A stretch of DNA of 32,329 nt, from contig NZ_JACXLD010000013.1 in NCBI RefSeq assembly GCF_014705705.1, positions 1 through 32,329 on the forward strand, in the 5' to 3' direction. Under the pieces are notes generated by a model. It saw only the letters and a list, made by a program, of their open reading frames with translations, had not been told where the DNA came from and ran no database searches. Of the stretch, positions 1 through 7,164 are shown one piece after another. Source of the DNA: Spongiibacter pelagi (GTDB taxonomy: Bacteria; Pseudomonadota; Gammaproteobacteria; Pseudomonadales; Spongiibacteraceae). The first letter of the stretch is position 1, and every line of letters begins with the position of its first letter. Made by a program: the position numbers and the translations under genes.

Positions 1-84
1 GAGTGGCTCTGGATGTACAACAATGAACGGCCCAACTCGGCGATAGGAGGCATACCTCCAAGACAACTGCTAAAAGCAGCTTAA
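1..84 (+). CDS. IS3-family transposase OrfB, C-terminal fragment
   Basis: The frame starting at base 1 reads 27 residues and then TAA at 82-84. It contains the pattern MYNNERPNSAIGGIPPRQLL. This matches the end of the IS3/IS150-type integrase-core transposase (usual pattern YN..RPH..L.G..P), which carries out the DDE-catalysed cut and paste of the element through a circular intermediate. Only the tail is present because the gene enters from the left window edge; the catalytic D, D and E lie upstream. It faces the truncated TIR gene. Confidence 0.8.
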   Translation, partial: EWLWMYNNERPNSAIGGIPPRQLLKAA

Positions 85-123
85 ATTCTACGAATAGCTG
101 TTGCGGTAAATGGGGGGATTACA
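1..123 (+). mobile_element. IS3-family insertion sequence, right end
   Basis: The first 84 bases encode the C-terminus of an IS3-type transposase. The following 39 bases read up to TTACA at 119-123, which ends in the CA expected of IS3-family elements. I place the junction at 123/124 because the minus-strand TIR-domain reading frame makes family sense up to the residue encoded at about 124 and turns to nonsense after it. The other end lies outside the window, so the exact IS and its target duplication cannot be given. Confidence 0.7.
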
Positions 124-344
124 GGCGAACTCGGCATTTCATTGTCTTCCCAGTCTATGTATACATCCCAACCGTTCTCTTTCAGCAGGACTTGAAGCCC
201 TTTCGCCAGCTCTTGATCCTTATGGCTATGACAAAGAAATGCTGTTTGTTTATTCTTCGACAATGCTTCATTCAAAGACTTAGCAACGACAACACTTCTT
301 GATCTTCCCGCCGCAGACCTTAGACTTCTTGTTTTAATCGCCAA
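124..344 (-). pseudogene. TIR-domain protein, truncated by IS3-family insertion
   Basis: From the ATG at 344 about 73 native codons remain. After a basic N-terminus (1-30) the sequence has the start of a TIR domain: TAFLCHSHKDQELAKGL (34-50), then DVYIDWEDNEMPSS (60-73). Prokaryotic TIR domains are NAD-cleaving or signalling modules, often in anti-phage defence. The FxSHSHKD-like box 1 and the DVYIDWxDxxMP segment are visible, but the part carrying the catalytic glutamate is gone. The open frame continues 14 codons (PVIPPF...) into the IS end, so any product would be inactive. The gene sits in an integron-like cassette downstream of the AAA gene. Confidence 0.75.
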
Positions 345-379
345 TTTTTACTCCAGTTTCAATTTTCAAGAAAAGCACT

Positions 380-417
380 TAACAGTTTTATTCCGAAGAC
401 CGGGGCCTTATATCACT
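380..417. repeat. 38-bp direct repeat, copy A
   Basis: This 38-bp stretch matches 5118-5155 at 36 of 38 positions and in the same orientation; only CC/AT at internal positions 14-15 differ. Both copies start with TAACAG immediately upstream (minus strand) of a cassette gene. This is where an attC R-prime core (TAAC on this strand) would sit. They are probably the cassette-proximal halves of two related recombination sites, or ends of the same inserted element. Confidence 0.75.
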
Positions 418-435
418 AAGCGGACAATCGCACAG

Positions 436-453
436 GAGAAATTCTGCAGCCTC
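436..453. repeat. Relic IS1182-like terminal repeat
   Basis: The 18 bases ending ...GCAGCCTC match the right terminal repeat of the intact IS at 4658-4675 in 16 of 18 positions. In both places the next bases are AAC followed by the arm of an attC-like site. No second end or transposase is nearby, so this is either a solo end left by a deletion or a short non-autonomous relative. Confidence 0.55.
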
Positions 454-505
454 AACTCCCCAAGCAGCGGCGCTGCAAGCGTCCGCTGCCTTTGCTTGTA
501 TACGC
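454..505 (-). other. attC-like integron recombination site (AAA cassette)
   Basis: The site lies 11 bp past the stop of the AAA gene, where a cassette attC belongs. On the plus strand it runs from AAC (454-456) through AAGCAGCGG (461-469), a 12-bp loop, CCGCTGCC (484-490 region), to GTATACGC (498-505). The inner arms GCAGCGG/CCGCTGC pair perfectly. The outer cores pair if the AAC is completed to GCGTATAAC, the core seen at the neighbouring cassette junction (2864-2872). The size, about 55-60 bp, fits a short attC. Confidence 0.55.
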
Positions 506-516
506 TTTTACACTAA

Positions 517-2826
517 TCATGCAACTACCTCGAGCATTTCGTTGTAATGAATCTCATCAACTTCTTGAAGCCAAGTAAAAATATCACCAATTACATTTTG
601 GCTTTCACCTAAAAGGTTTTCAGACGAGTCTTCATTGATTTCAATTACGGCACTATGTGAATACTTATTTATGAAGCGATAAATCTTTTCTTTGGTGGCT
701 TCATCTGTGATTTTGCAGCCGATCAAGCCACAATTCATAAGTTGTGCAATATCACTTCGGTGCTTCGGAAACTTGAAGCTAAAAAATGATTCGAGCAGTT
801 TTCTTGCGAGATTAGCGGTTAAAAAGGCTTCGTCGCGTGACAGTGCTGGATTGTCTTTGTATGCATGAAGTTTTGTAAATATATAATGGTATTCTGAATT
901 GTAATCGACCAGACTAGAATCTGCGTCTTTAAATGTCGATTGGCGTGGGGCGGCTATTGAGGCTTCAATTGTATAAAATAACGCATTTGAATCTTTGGGA
1001 GGGTTCTTTCTTCTTCTGTTGCGGTTTACCCCTTCGAACCAATCACGGATCAATTTGAAGTAAGTAAAGTTGTGCGTAAATACGAATAGCTGCTTTGCCT
1101 TGTCACAATTGCTACGAAGAAACGAATACGCATGAAATAAGTGGTTCGAATCAAAGCTTGAAACAGGATCATCGACAACAACGATAGTATTTTCCATCTT
1201 GTTATCGTTTTCTTTCAACTTGGTTATGAAATAAACAAACGCAATAGCCGTTTTTTCACCTTCGCTCAAATTTCCTTCTACCGGAACGGAATCGTTCCGC
1301 AATATTTCGTACCCTTTTTTATACGGATTGAATCGGAGGGTTAGTTCACTGCGCCCAAGAAACTTATGAAGAGATTCATTAAATTGGTCAGCGCCCAAAC
1401 CTTCATTTGATAGTGAATCTTCAAGTGTTCGGATTACTTTGTTTCTAGTGTTAATTGTTGTTTTTAGTGTTCCATTTGCGGTAGTTCGATCAACGACTTC
1501 TTTTTTCTTATCGTGATACCCGAATGATTTCACTTCAGTAGTCGCATAGTGAAGTTCAAGTTGCTTTTTAGCTTTATCAGTTTCTTCTTTGAAATTTCCT
1601 GACTTATGATTGTGCTTATGAACAGCTGCGCCAATAGCGGTCATAGCATCGTTAAACGCGTTCACGGATGATTCATTGATAACTTGAACCGTTAGAGCGG
1701 TTTCAAGTGGATTAGCTGTCTTGTCTTTTAATACATTGTGCCAGACCGTAATTTCTTCGTTCAGGTCTGTGATTGCCTTTTCCAACGCCGTACATGCTTC
1801 GTTGTACCCATTTTTGAATTCGTCGTAAAAATCACTTGCGGGCGGTAGCGTTGGGGGCTGAACATATTGACTGGCAAGCCAGCCATCGGCACTTTCAAGC
1901 CGGGTCTTAAAGGCTTTGTAATCGTCATTAAAGTGGGCTTCAATTTTTTTAATGCGTTCTTCGGTAATGGTGTTACCACAAAATTCACATTCGTTTGTAT
2001 CGTGGCGCTTATGAAGGTCAAGGCCAGTTTCAACCCAAGACTTTATATCACCATGATCAACAAGCCGCTGAATAGTTTGGCTGACCACGCTAGTTTTCAA
2101 AAGGTCATCAAGTCGTTCTTTAGCTTTGTTTAAAGTACCTTGATTAATAGAGCGTTTATTAAAGGTGATTGGGGACTTTTGATCAGGCCTCGCAGCATTG
2201 GTTAATTCAACAATTTTTTGATCATCAAGAAGTGAATCGTCCGACTTACATTCTTCAAGGTGGTCTTCTATGAACTTTCCAAATTTACGCTTATCGTAGT
2301 TAAGGTAGTAACTGTCCGTCGTATCAATGGACTGAAGACTTGTCTTCATGTGTCGCGCGCTATCGGTTCCAAACTTTGAAACAGCGCCATCTAGTATTCT
2401 TATTGCTTCCGCTTCTATGCCGTACGCTTTGCTATCGACTTCCTGCTCTTGTTTTAATTTTTCTAGTTTTTTGCGTTCTTCTATTTTTTCTTTGTCAACA
2501 AGCAATATGCTTTTTACAACACTATTCCATGAAATATTTTCGTTAATAAAGTCATGGTTAAAGGTGTAAACGTTAAGGTCAGAATCCGCCACGTTCGCTT
2601 GTGTGATTGTAGTGCCATTATCTACATTTACAGTGAACTCTGAAGAAGGAAATCTACTTGAAGAAGATTTTCTTTCGATGCACCGAAACACACCCGAAAG
2701 CGTGGTTTTTCCGCTTCCATTCCATCCATAGAACAAATTGTATTTTCCGAAATCTTTAGCACTATTGTTCGTATGATCCTGGAAGATACCTAATTTTTTT
2801 AGTTTTTGTATATTTTTTATTGACAT
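517..2826 (-). CDS. AAA_13-family ATPase, RloC/PrrC-like, with CxxC hook
   Basis: This 769-aa ABC/SMC-type ATPase starts at ATG 2826 with AGGGA 6 nt upstream. It shows Walker A GWNGSGKTT (34-42), a long charged middle likely to form a coiled coil with CEFC at 280-283, an ABC signature LSEGEKT (520-526), Walker B VVVDDPVSSFD (549-559) and the H-loop FTHN (583-586). The CxxC between coiled arms resembles the zinc hook of RloC and Rad50. AAA_13 proteins include the anticodon nucleases PrrC and RloC, so a phage-defence role is likely. The PrrC-type nuclease triad in the last 170 residues (containing EYHYIFTKLH and FINKYSHS) is not one I can assign with certainty. The gene is AT-rich compared with the metabolic core and is followed by an attC-like site, which marks it as a cassette gene. 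Confidence 0.8.
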   Translation of the reverse strand: MSIKNIQKLKKLGIFQDHTNNSAKDFGKYNLFYGWNGSGKTTLSGVFRCIERKSSSSRFPSSEFTVNVDNGTTITQANVADSDLNVYTFNHDFINENISWNSVVKSILLVDKEKIEERKKLEKLKQEQEVDSKAYGIEAEAIRILDGAVSKFGTDSARHMKTSLQSIDTTDSYYLNYDKRKFGKFIEDHLEECKSDDSLLDDQKIVELTNAARPDQKSPITFNKRSINQGTLNKAKERLDDLLKTSVVSQTIQRLVDHGDIKSWVETGLDLHKRHDTNECEFCGNTITEERIKKIEAHFNDDYKAFKTRLESADGWLASQYVQPPTLPPASDFYDEFKNGYNEACTALEKAITDLNEEITVWHNVLKDKTANPLETALTVQVINESSVNAFNDAMTAIGAAVHKHNHKSGNFKEETDKAKKQLELHYATTEVKSFGYHDKKKEVVDRTTANGTLKTTINTRNKVIRTLEDSLSNEGLGADQFNESLHKFLGRSELTLRFNPYKKGYEILRNDSVPVEGNLSEGEKTAIAFVYFITKLKENDNKMENTIVVVDDPVSSFDSNHLFHAYSFLRSNCDKAKQLFVFTHNFTYFKLIRDWFEGVNRNRRRKNPPKDSNALFYTIEASIAAPRQSTFKDADSSLVDYNSEYHYIFTKLHAYKDNPALSRDEAFLTANLARKLLESFFSFKFPKHRSDIAQLMNCGLIGCKITDEATKEKIYRFINKYSHSAVIEINEDSSENLLGESQNVIGDIFTWLQEVDEIHYNEMLEVVA

Positions 2827-2863
2827 GGCATCCCTGTTCTAAAATTCTCTCCAGACTAGATTT

Positions 2864-2872
2864 GCGTATAAC
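2864..2872 (-). other. Detached core half of the split attC site
   Basis: GCGTATAAC here is directly joined to the left end of the IS1182-like element. Joined to the sequence after the right IS end at 4679 and with one copy of the duplicated AAC removed, it completes an attC R-prime/L-prime arm (GCGTATAAC followed by GCCGCCAA). It also marks the cassette start of the AAA gene, 38 bp upstream of its ATG. Confidence 0.6.
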
Positions 2873-4675
2873 GAGGCTGTAGATTTTCTGATTTAGCAGA
2901 ACACATGATTCCTCGCGCCTCAGAATATTGGTTATCTTCGGGTTTTTTCACAACGCATCCTGCTCTCCTTTGGATTTCTATCAGCTCGCTTCATTTTGCT
3001 CTGAGGCCGCCACTTTGAGCTGTAATTGGCCCTTATTCCGCTTAATGTAACCCGATTCGGCCATAGCGGGCGAGCTTCTCAATATTGTGGACTAAGCAAT
3101 ATAACTGCCATTGCCCCTGAACCTTGTTTTTGCCTCTCAGTGAGAAGCGGTTCAAGCCCTTGTTGGTGCCGATGTTACCAAATACGGGCTCCACTACAGA
3201 CATACGGTGGCTGTAGATCAGTTTTCCCTTGGCACTATCGACGCGCTTCTTCATCCAGTCTGTCGCTGTCTTGCCGCTATCAATAGTGAAGGCCACTTGG
3301 CGACCGTGGCCATGCCGTGTATTGGCTGAGGCCGGGTTGCGCATGCAGTCAGTCTTAATCGGGCAATGCCGACAGTCGGTGAGTTTGCCCTCGAAGCTGA
3401 GCTTGAGTTTGCCGCCCGTGGTGGTGCCTTCGCTGTGCAGCCACATCTCATTTCCTGTCGGGCAATGGCAGGTTTTCTTTGTAACATTGAGAGTAAACTC
3501 GCTGGCCGGAATGACTGACTTCTGGCCTTTCACCGTGTCCCGGTGGCGCTTCCCGTACTTAGCTTTCTGATCTTTGAATTTTGGATCACGCTGACGGAAT
3601 TGATTGTCGGGGATGTAGGCGTTAATCCGGTTCTTCTTCAGGAATTCGTTATTGGCTTCATTCGCAAAGCCAGTGTCAGCGGTGATGATCAAGCCTTTTC
3701 CATAGATGGAGGCATTGATATTCAAGCGCTTGAAGCGGCTCTCGACCCTGCCTAGAACAGGTTTGAGTGTATGGTGTTCCTGACCTTCGCCAAAGGCTTG
3801 GGCATCCACAATGATCTGGTTTTTTTTATCCACGGAGGCTACCCCGTTGTAGCCTTGGATCGTGCCTTTGCTGGTCAGCATTTTGGCGGATTGGTTATCG
3901 GTGATATTACTTTTTACTTCCTTTGGTCGTTGTCCTTGCCCCATCCTTGGGGCTGCTGTCTTTAGGAAATCGTTGATCCTCTTATACTGCTCGAACAAGG
4001 TATTGGTGGCCTGCTCGGCGCGCTGCTTGCGTGCCTTCTCGTTGGGTTTACGCGCATCCAGTCGCTGGTGTTCCTTTATATGATGCTGGATCTGTTTGCG
4101 AAGCTTGGCGGATTTCTGTGCGAGTTCATCAAAGGTGCCGGAGTGCTCTTTCGCCGCATTAGACGACATTTTGCAACCGTCGATCGCAAGCAGCTCCAAG
4201 CCCAGCAAGCCTTGCTGATCACAGACCAGCAGCACTTCCTCAAACACCGCCTCAATGGCATCGGGGTAGCTGCTGACAAAACTGGCAATAAGCGTGAAGT
4301 GGGGTACCGAGTCGCAGGACAACGCTTTAAAGATAATATTATGTTCGCACTGCCACTGAATTTCCCGGCTGGACGTAATGCCCTTGGAGTACGCAAAGAG
4401 GATAATCTTGAGTAGCACCGCCGGGTCGTAGGCCTTGCGTCCACCTTCGTCATTGTTGTACTTGTCGTAGAACGCTGACAGATCGATATGATTTTCTATG
4501 AGGTGGTGCAGCGTAAACTCGAAAGTACCAGGCTGGATTTGCTCTGCAAAATTGATCACAACCATCGCATCTTGGTTGTAGTCGTAAGGCTTGAACTTGG
4601 GCATGCCATCACTCCCTGATCAGATGCCTGATTTTAGCAAAAAACACTGGTTTTTTAGAGAAAATCTACAGCCTC
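2873..4675 (-). mobile_element. IS1182-like insertion sequence inside an attC site
   Basis: This 1803-bp element has perfect 17-bp terminal inverted repeats (GAGGCTGTAGATTTTCT at 2873-2889 and its complement at 4659-4675). It is flanked on both sides by AAC (2870-2872 and 4676-4678), read as a 3-bp target duplication. It encodes one transposase on the minus strand. The AAC is the core trinucleotide of an attC site, so the element sits at the point where the integron integrase would cut. Confidence 0.8.
3042..4604 (-). CDS. IS1182-family DDE transposase
   Basis: This 520-aa protein is full length for the IS1182 group. The N-terminal part (about 1-110) is the DUF772-type helical domain with PAVLLKIILFAYSKGI. 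The DDE core has LLAIDGCKMSSNAAKEHSGT (first Asp), IITADTGFANEAN (second Asp), and VEPVFGNIGTNKGLNRF (catalytic Glu) near the end. A cysteine cluster CHCPTG...CRHCPIKTDC lies between, typical of this family. The start ATG at 4604 has GGGAG upstream. The frame is intact, so the element may still be active. It is bounded by the inverted repeats at 2873 and 4675. Confidence 0.9.
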   Translation of the reverse strand: MPKFKPYDYNQDAMVVINFAEQIQPGTFEFTLHHLIENHIDLSAFYDKYNNDEGGRKAYDPAVLLKIILFAYSKGITSSREIQWQCEHNIIFKALSCDSVPHFTLIASFVSSYPDAIEAVFEEVLLVCDQQGLLGLELLAIDGCKMSSNAAKEHSGTFDELAQKSAKLRKQIQHHIKEHQRLDARKPNEKARKQRAEQATNTLFEQYKRINDFLKTAAPRMGQGQRPKEVKSNITDNQSAKMLTSKGTIQGYNGVASVDKKNQIIVDAQAFGEGQEHHTLKPVLGRVESRFKRLNINASIYGKGLIITADTGFANEANNEFLKKNRINAYIPDNQFRQRDPKFKDQKAKYGKRHRDTVKGQKSVIPASEFTLNVTKKTCHCPTGNEMWLHSEGTTTGGKLKLSFEGKLTDCRHCPIKTDCMRNPASANTRHGHGRQVAFTIDSGKTATDWMKKRVDSAKGKLIYSHRMSVVEPVFGNIGTNKGLNRFSLRGKNKVQGQWQLYCLVHNIEKLARYGRIGLH

Positions 4676-4757
4676 AACGCCGCCAACACGCGCGTATTTT
4701 TTGTGGAGCCGCAGGCGGAAAGAAAAATACGTCGCGGTGATTGGCCTTGTTATGTTT
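4676..4757 (-). other. attC-like site of the 110-aa cassette, interrupted by the IS
   Basis: It starts 5 bp past the stop of the 110-aa gene. On the minus strand it reads ACATAAC, AAGGCCAA, a long stem around GTATTTTT pairing with AAAAATAC (4695-4702 with 4723-4730), a GC-rich loop, then TTGGCGGC and GTT. The far core (GTTATACGC) was carried away to 2864-2872 by the IS insertion. Rejoined, the site is about 88 bp with complementary R and L boxes in the correct order and spacing, the hallmark of an attC. Confidence 0.7.
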
Positions 4758-4762
4758 TGGCA

Positions 4763-5095
4763 TCATTTTTCTGGTGTGCCCAGCTCTCTCTTGATAGTGA
4801 CTAAATGCCCGAAAACACTGAAAGACAATTCCTTCTTGTTATCTTCGGCGAGGCCGTTAAGCGCCCAACACTCCCGGCTTTTACTCCTCTCTTCATCAAA
4901 GAAGCATTCAATCGGAGGAAGATATTGTTCGGTTAGGCAATATTCCGAACTCCCTTCGGAAGAAATCACAGTGGTGCACCTTTTGGGATCTGAATAAAAT
5001 CGCACAACTTTAGGAGCGAAATGTTTCAGCATAGGCGTAATTAGTGCGCCTAAGACGACTCCCCATATAATCCAGCGATGCCTTTTCTCGATCAA
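4763..5095 (-). CDS. Small membrane protein, integron cassette gene
   Basis: This 110-aa protein is of unknown family. A short basic head (MIEKRHR) precedes one hydrophobic segment (WIIWGVVLGALITPMLKHF, 8-26), and the rest is soluble with three or four cysteines, so it is probably a single-pass inner-membrane protein. The start is TTG at 5095, chosen because GAGGAG lies 7 nt upstream and no ATG fits. The stop is 5 bp from an attC-like site, as in integron cassettes. Function cannot be assigned. Confidence 0.6.
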   Translation of the reverse strand: MIEKRHRWIIWGVVLGALITPMLKHFAPKVVRFYSDPKRCTTVISSEGSSEYCLTEQYLPPIECFFDEERSKSRECWALNGLAEDNKKELSFSVFGHLVTIKRELGTPEK

Positions 5096-5117
5096 TGCTT
5101 AACTCCTCGGAAAAACA

Positions 5118-5155
5118 TAACAGTTTTATTATGAAGACCGGGGCCTTATATCACT
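5118..5155. repeat. 38-bp direct repeat, copy B
   Basis: This is the second copy of the repeat at 380-417 (36/38 identical). It starts 23 bp upstream of the TTG start of the 110-aa gene. Beyond 5155 the similarity to copy A stops abruptly, so 5155 may mark the eroded right edge of the cassette array. Confidence 0.75.
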
Positions 5156-5601
5156 GAGGCTCCTTATCTCGAGATCTAAATATGGAATGGCACCCGAAAC
5201 CCTAGAGATTTCATGGGCTTGGATACATTTCGTGGAGTTAGAGATTGATGTTAGCAAGACCAGTTCCCTCTATCTGTTTTAAGCTCCTTTTCCCCTGATC
5301 ATATACCCACCCATTTAAATATCAACAAGTTAGCGTCGACTAAAAGGTACTAGTGAGCCTAAGGCTTCTGAAATAGGGGGAAAGTGGAGATTTAGGGGGA
5401 AGTTTTGGCTATGCTGACTGTCTGCTTATGACCATTTTGGGACGTCGCTTTTGCGACAAGAGCTGACGGTGGCCTTGCCGTCTTAGACGACGGCAGTTTG
5501 TCATAAGCGGACGGTACAGGTACTTAAGTCTCCGTCCGCTATACCATTGAATGCCGACATTCCTACTTTTCTACAATGCATAGCACAATTATTGCCCGAG
5601 A
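5156..5601. other. Gene-free stretch between the cassette array and the metabolic operon
   Basis: No convincing reading frame is present on either strand. From 5156 to about 5420 I see nothing beyond purine-rich runs (AGGGGGAAAG, TAGGGGGAAG). From 5424 to 5540 there is a compact multi-hairpin element, listed separately. The stretch separates the cassette region from the end of the monooxygenase operon at 5602. Confidence 0.6.
5424..5540. repeat. Multi-hairpin intergenic element
   Basis: An outer 9-bp inverted repeat, GCTTATGAC (5424-5432) with GTCATAAGC (5500-5508), encloses hairpins GTCGC-tttt-GCGAC (5444-5457) and GCCGTC-ttagac-GACGGC (5477-5494). Overlapping its right arm is another 9-bp inverted repeat, AGCGGACGG (5506-5514) with CCGTCCGCT (5532-5540). 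Neither arm is followed by a T-run, so it is not a standard terminator. It resembles REP-type palindromic units with GTCCGCTT cores. Confidence 0.5.
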
Positions 5602-7164
5602 CTACTGCACAAGCTCCCGCAATATATTTGAATCACTATAGGCTTCAATTTCATAGCTCTTGAAACTATAAGCAGCATTTACCTCGCTAGTAGCTTTCTG
5701 CCAAGTCAGTGCCGCCGGCTCTGCGGAATAAATTGGGTTGTTGCCGGACTTGTCGTAGTAGTAGCTGTTAGAGCCTGCACAATGTCCGATTCTCTGTACG
5801 GATTCCGTGAGCATGTCATCCATCGATTTCATATAGCTATCTACAGCTTCCGCGTTGACCTCAATGATTGGTTGGTTTCGGGTACGGGCCTCTTTTACAC
5901 AAACCGCGATCTGGGCGCTGATCATATCGGCGGTTTCGTACCAGCTGGTACCTCCTGCATAGGGGATACCCAGATTGAGGAAGAGATTAGGAAAACCATT
6001 AACCGCCGCGCCCCGGAAGGCTTTAAACCCTTCCTTCACGTGCCAGTACTCCCGCAGGTCTTTTCCTTCCCGTCCCGTCACCGGAAAAGCTGGCAGGCTG
6101 GCGGATTCGTCGCCCAAAATATTGAAGCCGGTTGCGAGAATAATCACATCAAAGGGTTCTACCTTATTTGCGTCTTGGGTCTTGATACCTGTAGCGGTTA
6201 AACGCTCTAGACCTTGCGTATTCAGGGTGACATTGGTTTTTTCGAAAGTGCGGTAGTAGTTATTGGAAAAGCTTGGGCGTTTGCAGCCCAGGCTGTAACC
6301 CGGCGTGAATAGCTTGATAAGCTCCTTGTTTTTCAGTTGCCGCCGAATATTCCAGCGTCCGGCAATTTCCAAAGCGCGATGAAAACGCGGATGCTTGCCC
6401 GAGGAAACCAGTGCCACCGAGAGAAAGTGACCAATGCTTTTGTGGGAAAGGCGGTGATATCTTTCGTGCAGCCTAGGGAATTTACGTAAGCCCCAGCGCA
6501 AGGGAGCGGGAACCTTGAAATCCGGTTTTGGTAGCAGCCAGATGGGCGTGCGTTGATACACAGTGAGTTGTTGAGCAGACGCGGCGACGATGGGCACCAG
6601 CTGAATGGCGCTGGCTCCGGTGCCGATAACTGCCACCCGTTTACCCGCCAGGTCGATGTCCTTTGGCCATTGTGCGGTGTGAAAGATCTCGCCCTGAAAG
6701 TCTTCCAGCCCGGGGAAAGCTGGTATTTTTGGCGAGTTAAAGGCGCCCGTGGCTTTTATCAGATAACGGCAGCGCAGTGTTTCACCCTGTACGGTTGTCA
6801 CACGCCAAAGTGCTTCACTCTCCTTGTAAACTGCATTTTGTACAGCCGTGCTATAGCGCGTTTTTTGCGGCAGACCATACTTGCATTGAACTCGCTGCAA
6901 GTAGTCAATGATCTCACTGCCCTCGACGTAGAGTTTGCTCCAGTCTGGATTTTTTTCATCTCGGAATTGATAAAGGATTGATGGGATATCGCAGGCAACG
7001 CCGGGATAGATATTTTCGCGCCATACGCCGCCGGGCTTATCAGCCGCTTCCAGAATCTGAAAATCGGTAATTCCACTACGGCACAGTGCTAGGGCGCTGC
7101 TGATACCGGAGAGGCCGCTGCCGACAATCAGGATTTCTACATCGACCTTCGTTCTTGGATCCAT
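5602..7164 (-). CDS. Flavin-dependent Baeyer-Villiger-type monooxygenase
   Basis: This 520-aa cytosolic FAD/NADPH enzyme would insert one oxygen next to a carbonyl, turning ketones into esters or lactones. It has the FAD-binding GSGLSG (15-20), the Baeyer-Villiger fingerprint FxGxxxHxxxWP (F156, G158, H162, W166, P167), the second Rossmann motif GTGASA (181-186) and a late ATGFN motif. Length and layout fit the cyclohexanone / 4-hydroxyacetophenone monooxygenase class rather than the AlmA/EthA class seen at 21234. It is the last gene of the operon: its ATG overlaps the upstream hydrolase stop (TAATG), which implies translational coupling. The natural substrate cannot be read from sequence. 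Confidence 0.88.
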   Translation of the reverse strand: MDPRTKVDVEILIVGSGLSGISSALALCRSGITDFQILEAADKPGGVWRENIYPGVACDIPSILYQFRDEKNPDWSKLYVEGSEIIDYLQRVQCKYGLPQKTRYSTAVQNAVYKESEALWRVTTVQGETLRCRYLIKATGAFNSPKIPAFPGLEDFQGEIFHTAQWPKDIDLAGKRVAVIGTGASAIQLVPIVAASAQQLTVYQRTPIWLLPKPDFKVPAPLRWGLRKFPRLHERYHRLSHKSIGHFLSVALVSSGKHPRFHRALEIAGRWNIRRQLKNKELIKLFTPGYSLGCKRPSFSNNYYRTFEKTNVTLNTQGLERLTATGIKTQDANKVEPFDVIILATGFNILGDESASLPAFPVTGREGKDLREYWHVKEGFKAFRGAAVNGFPNLFLNLGIPYAGGTSWYETADMISAQIAVCVKEARTRNQPIIEVNAEAVDSYMKSMDDMLTESVQRIGHCAGSNSYYYDKSGNNPIYSAEPAALTWQKATSEVNAAYSFKSYEIEAYSDSNILRELVQ

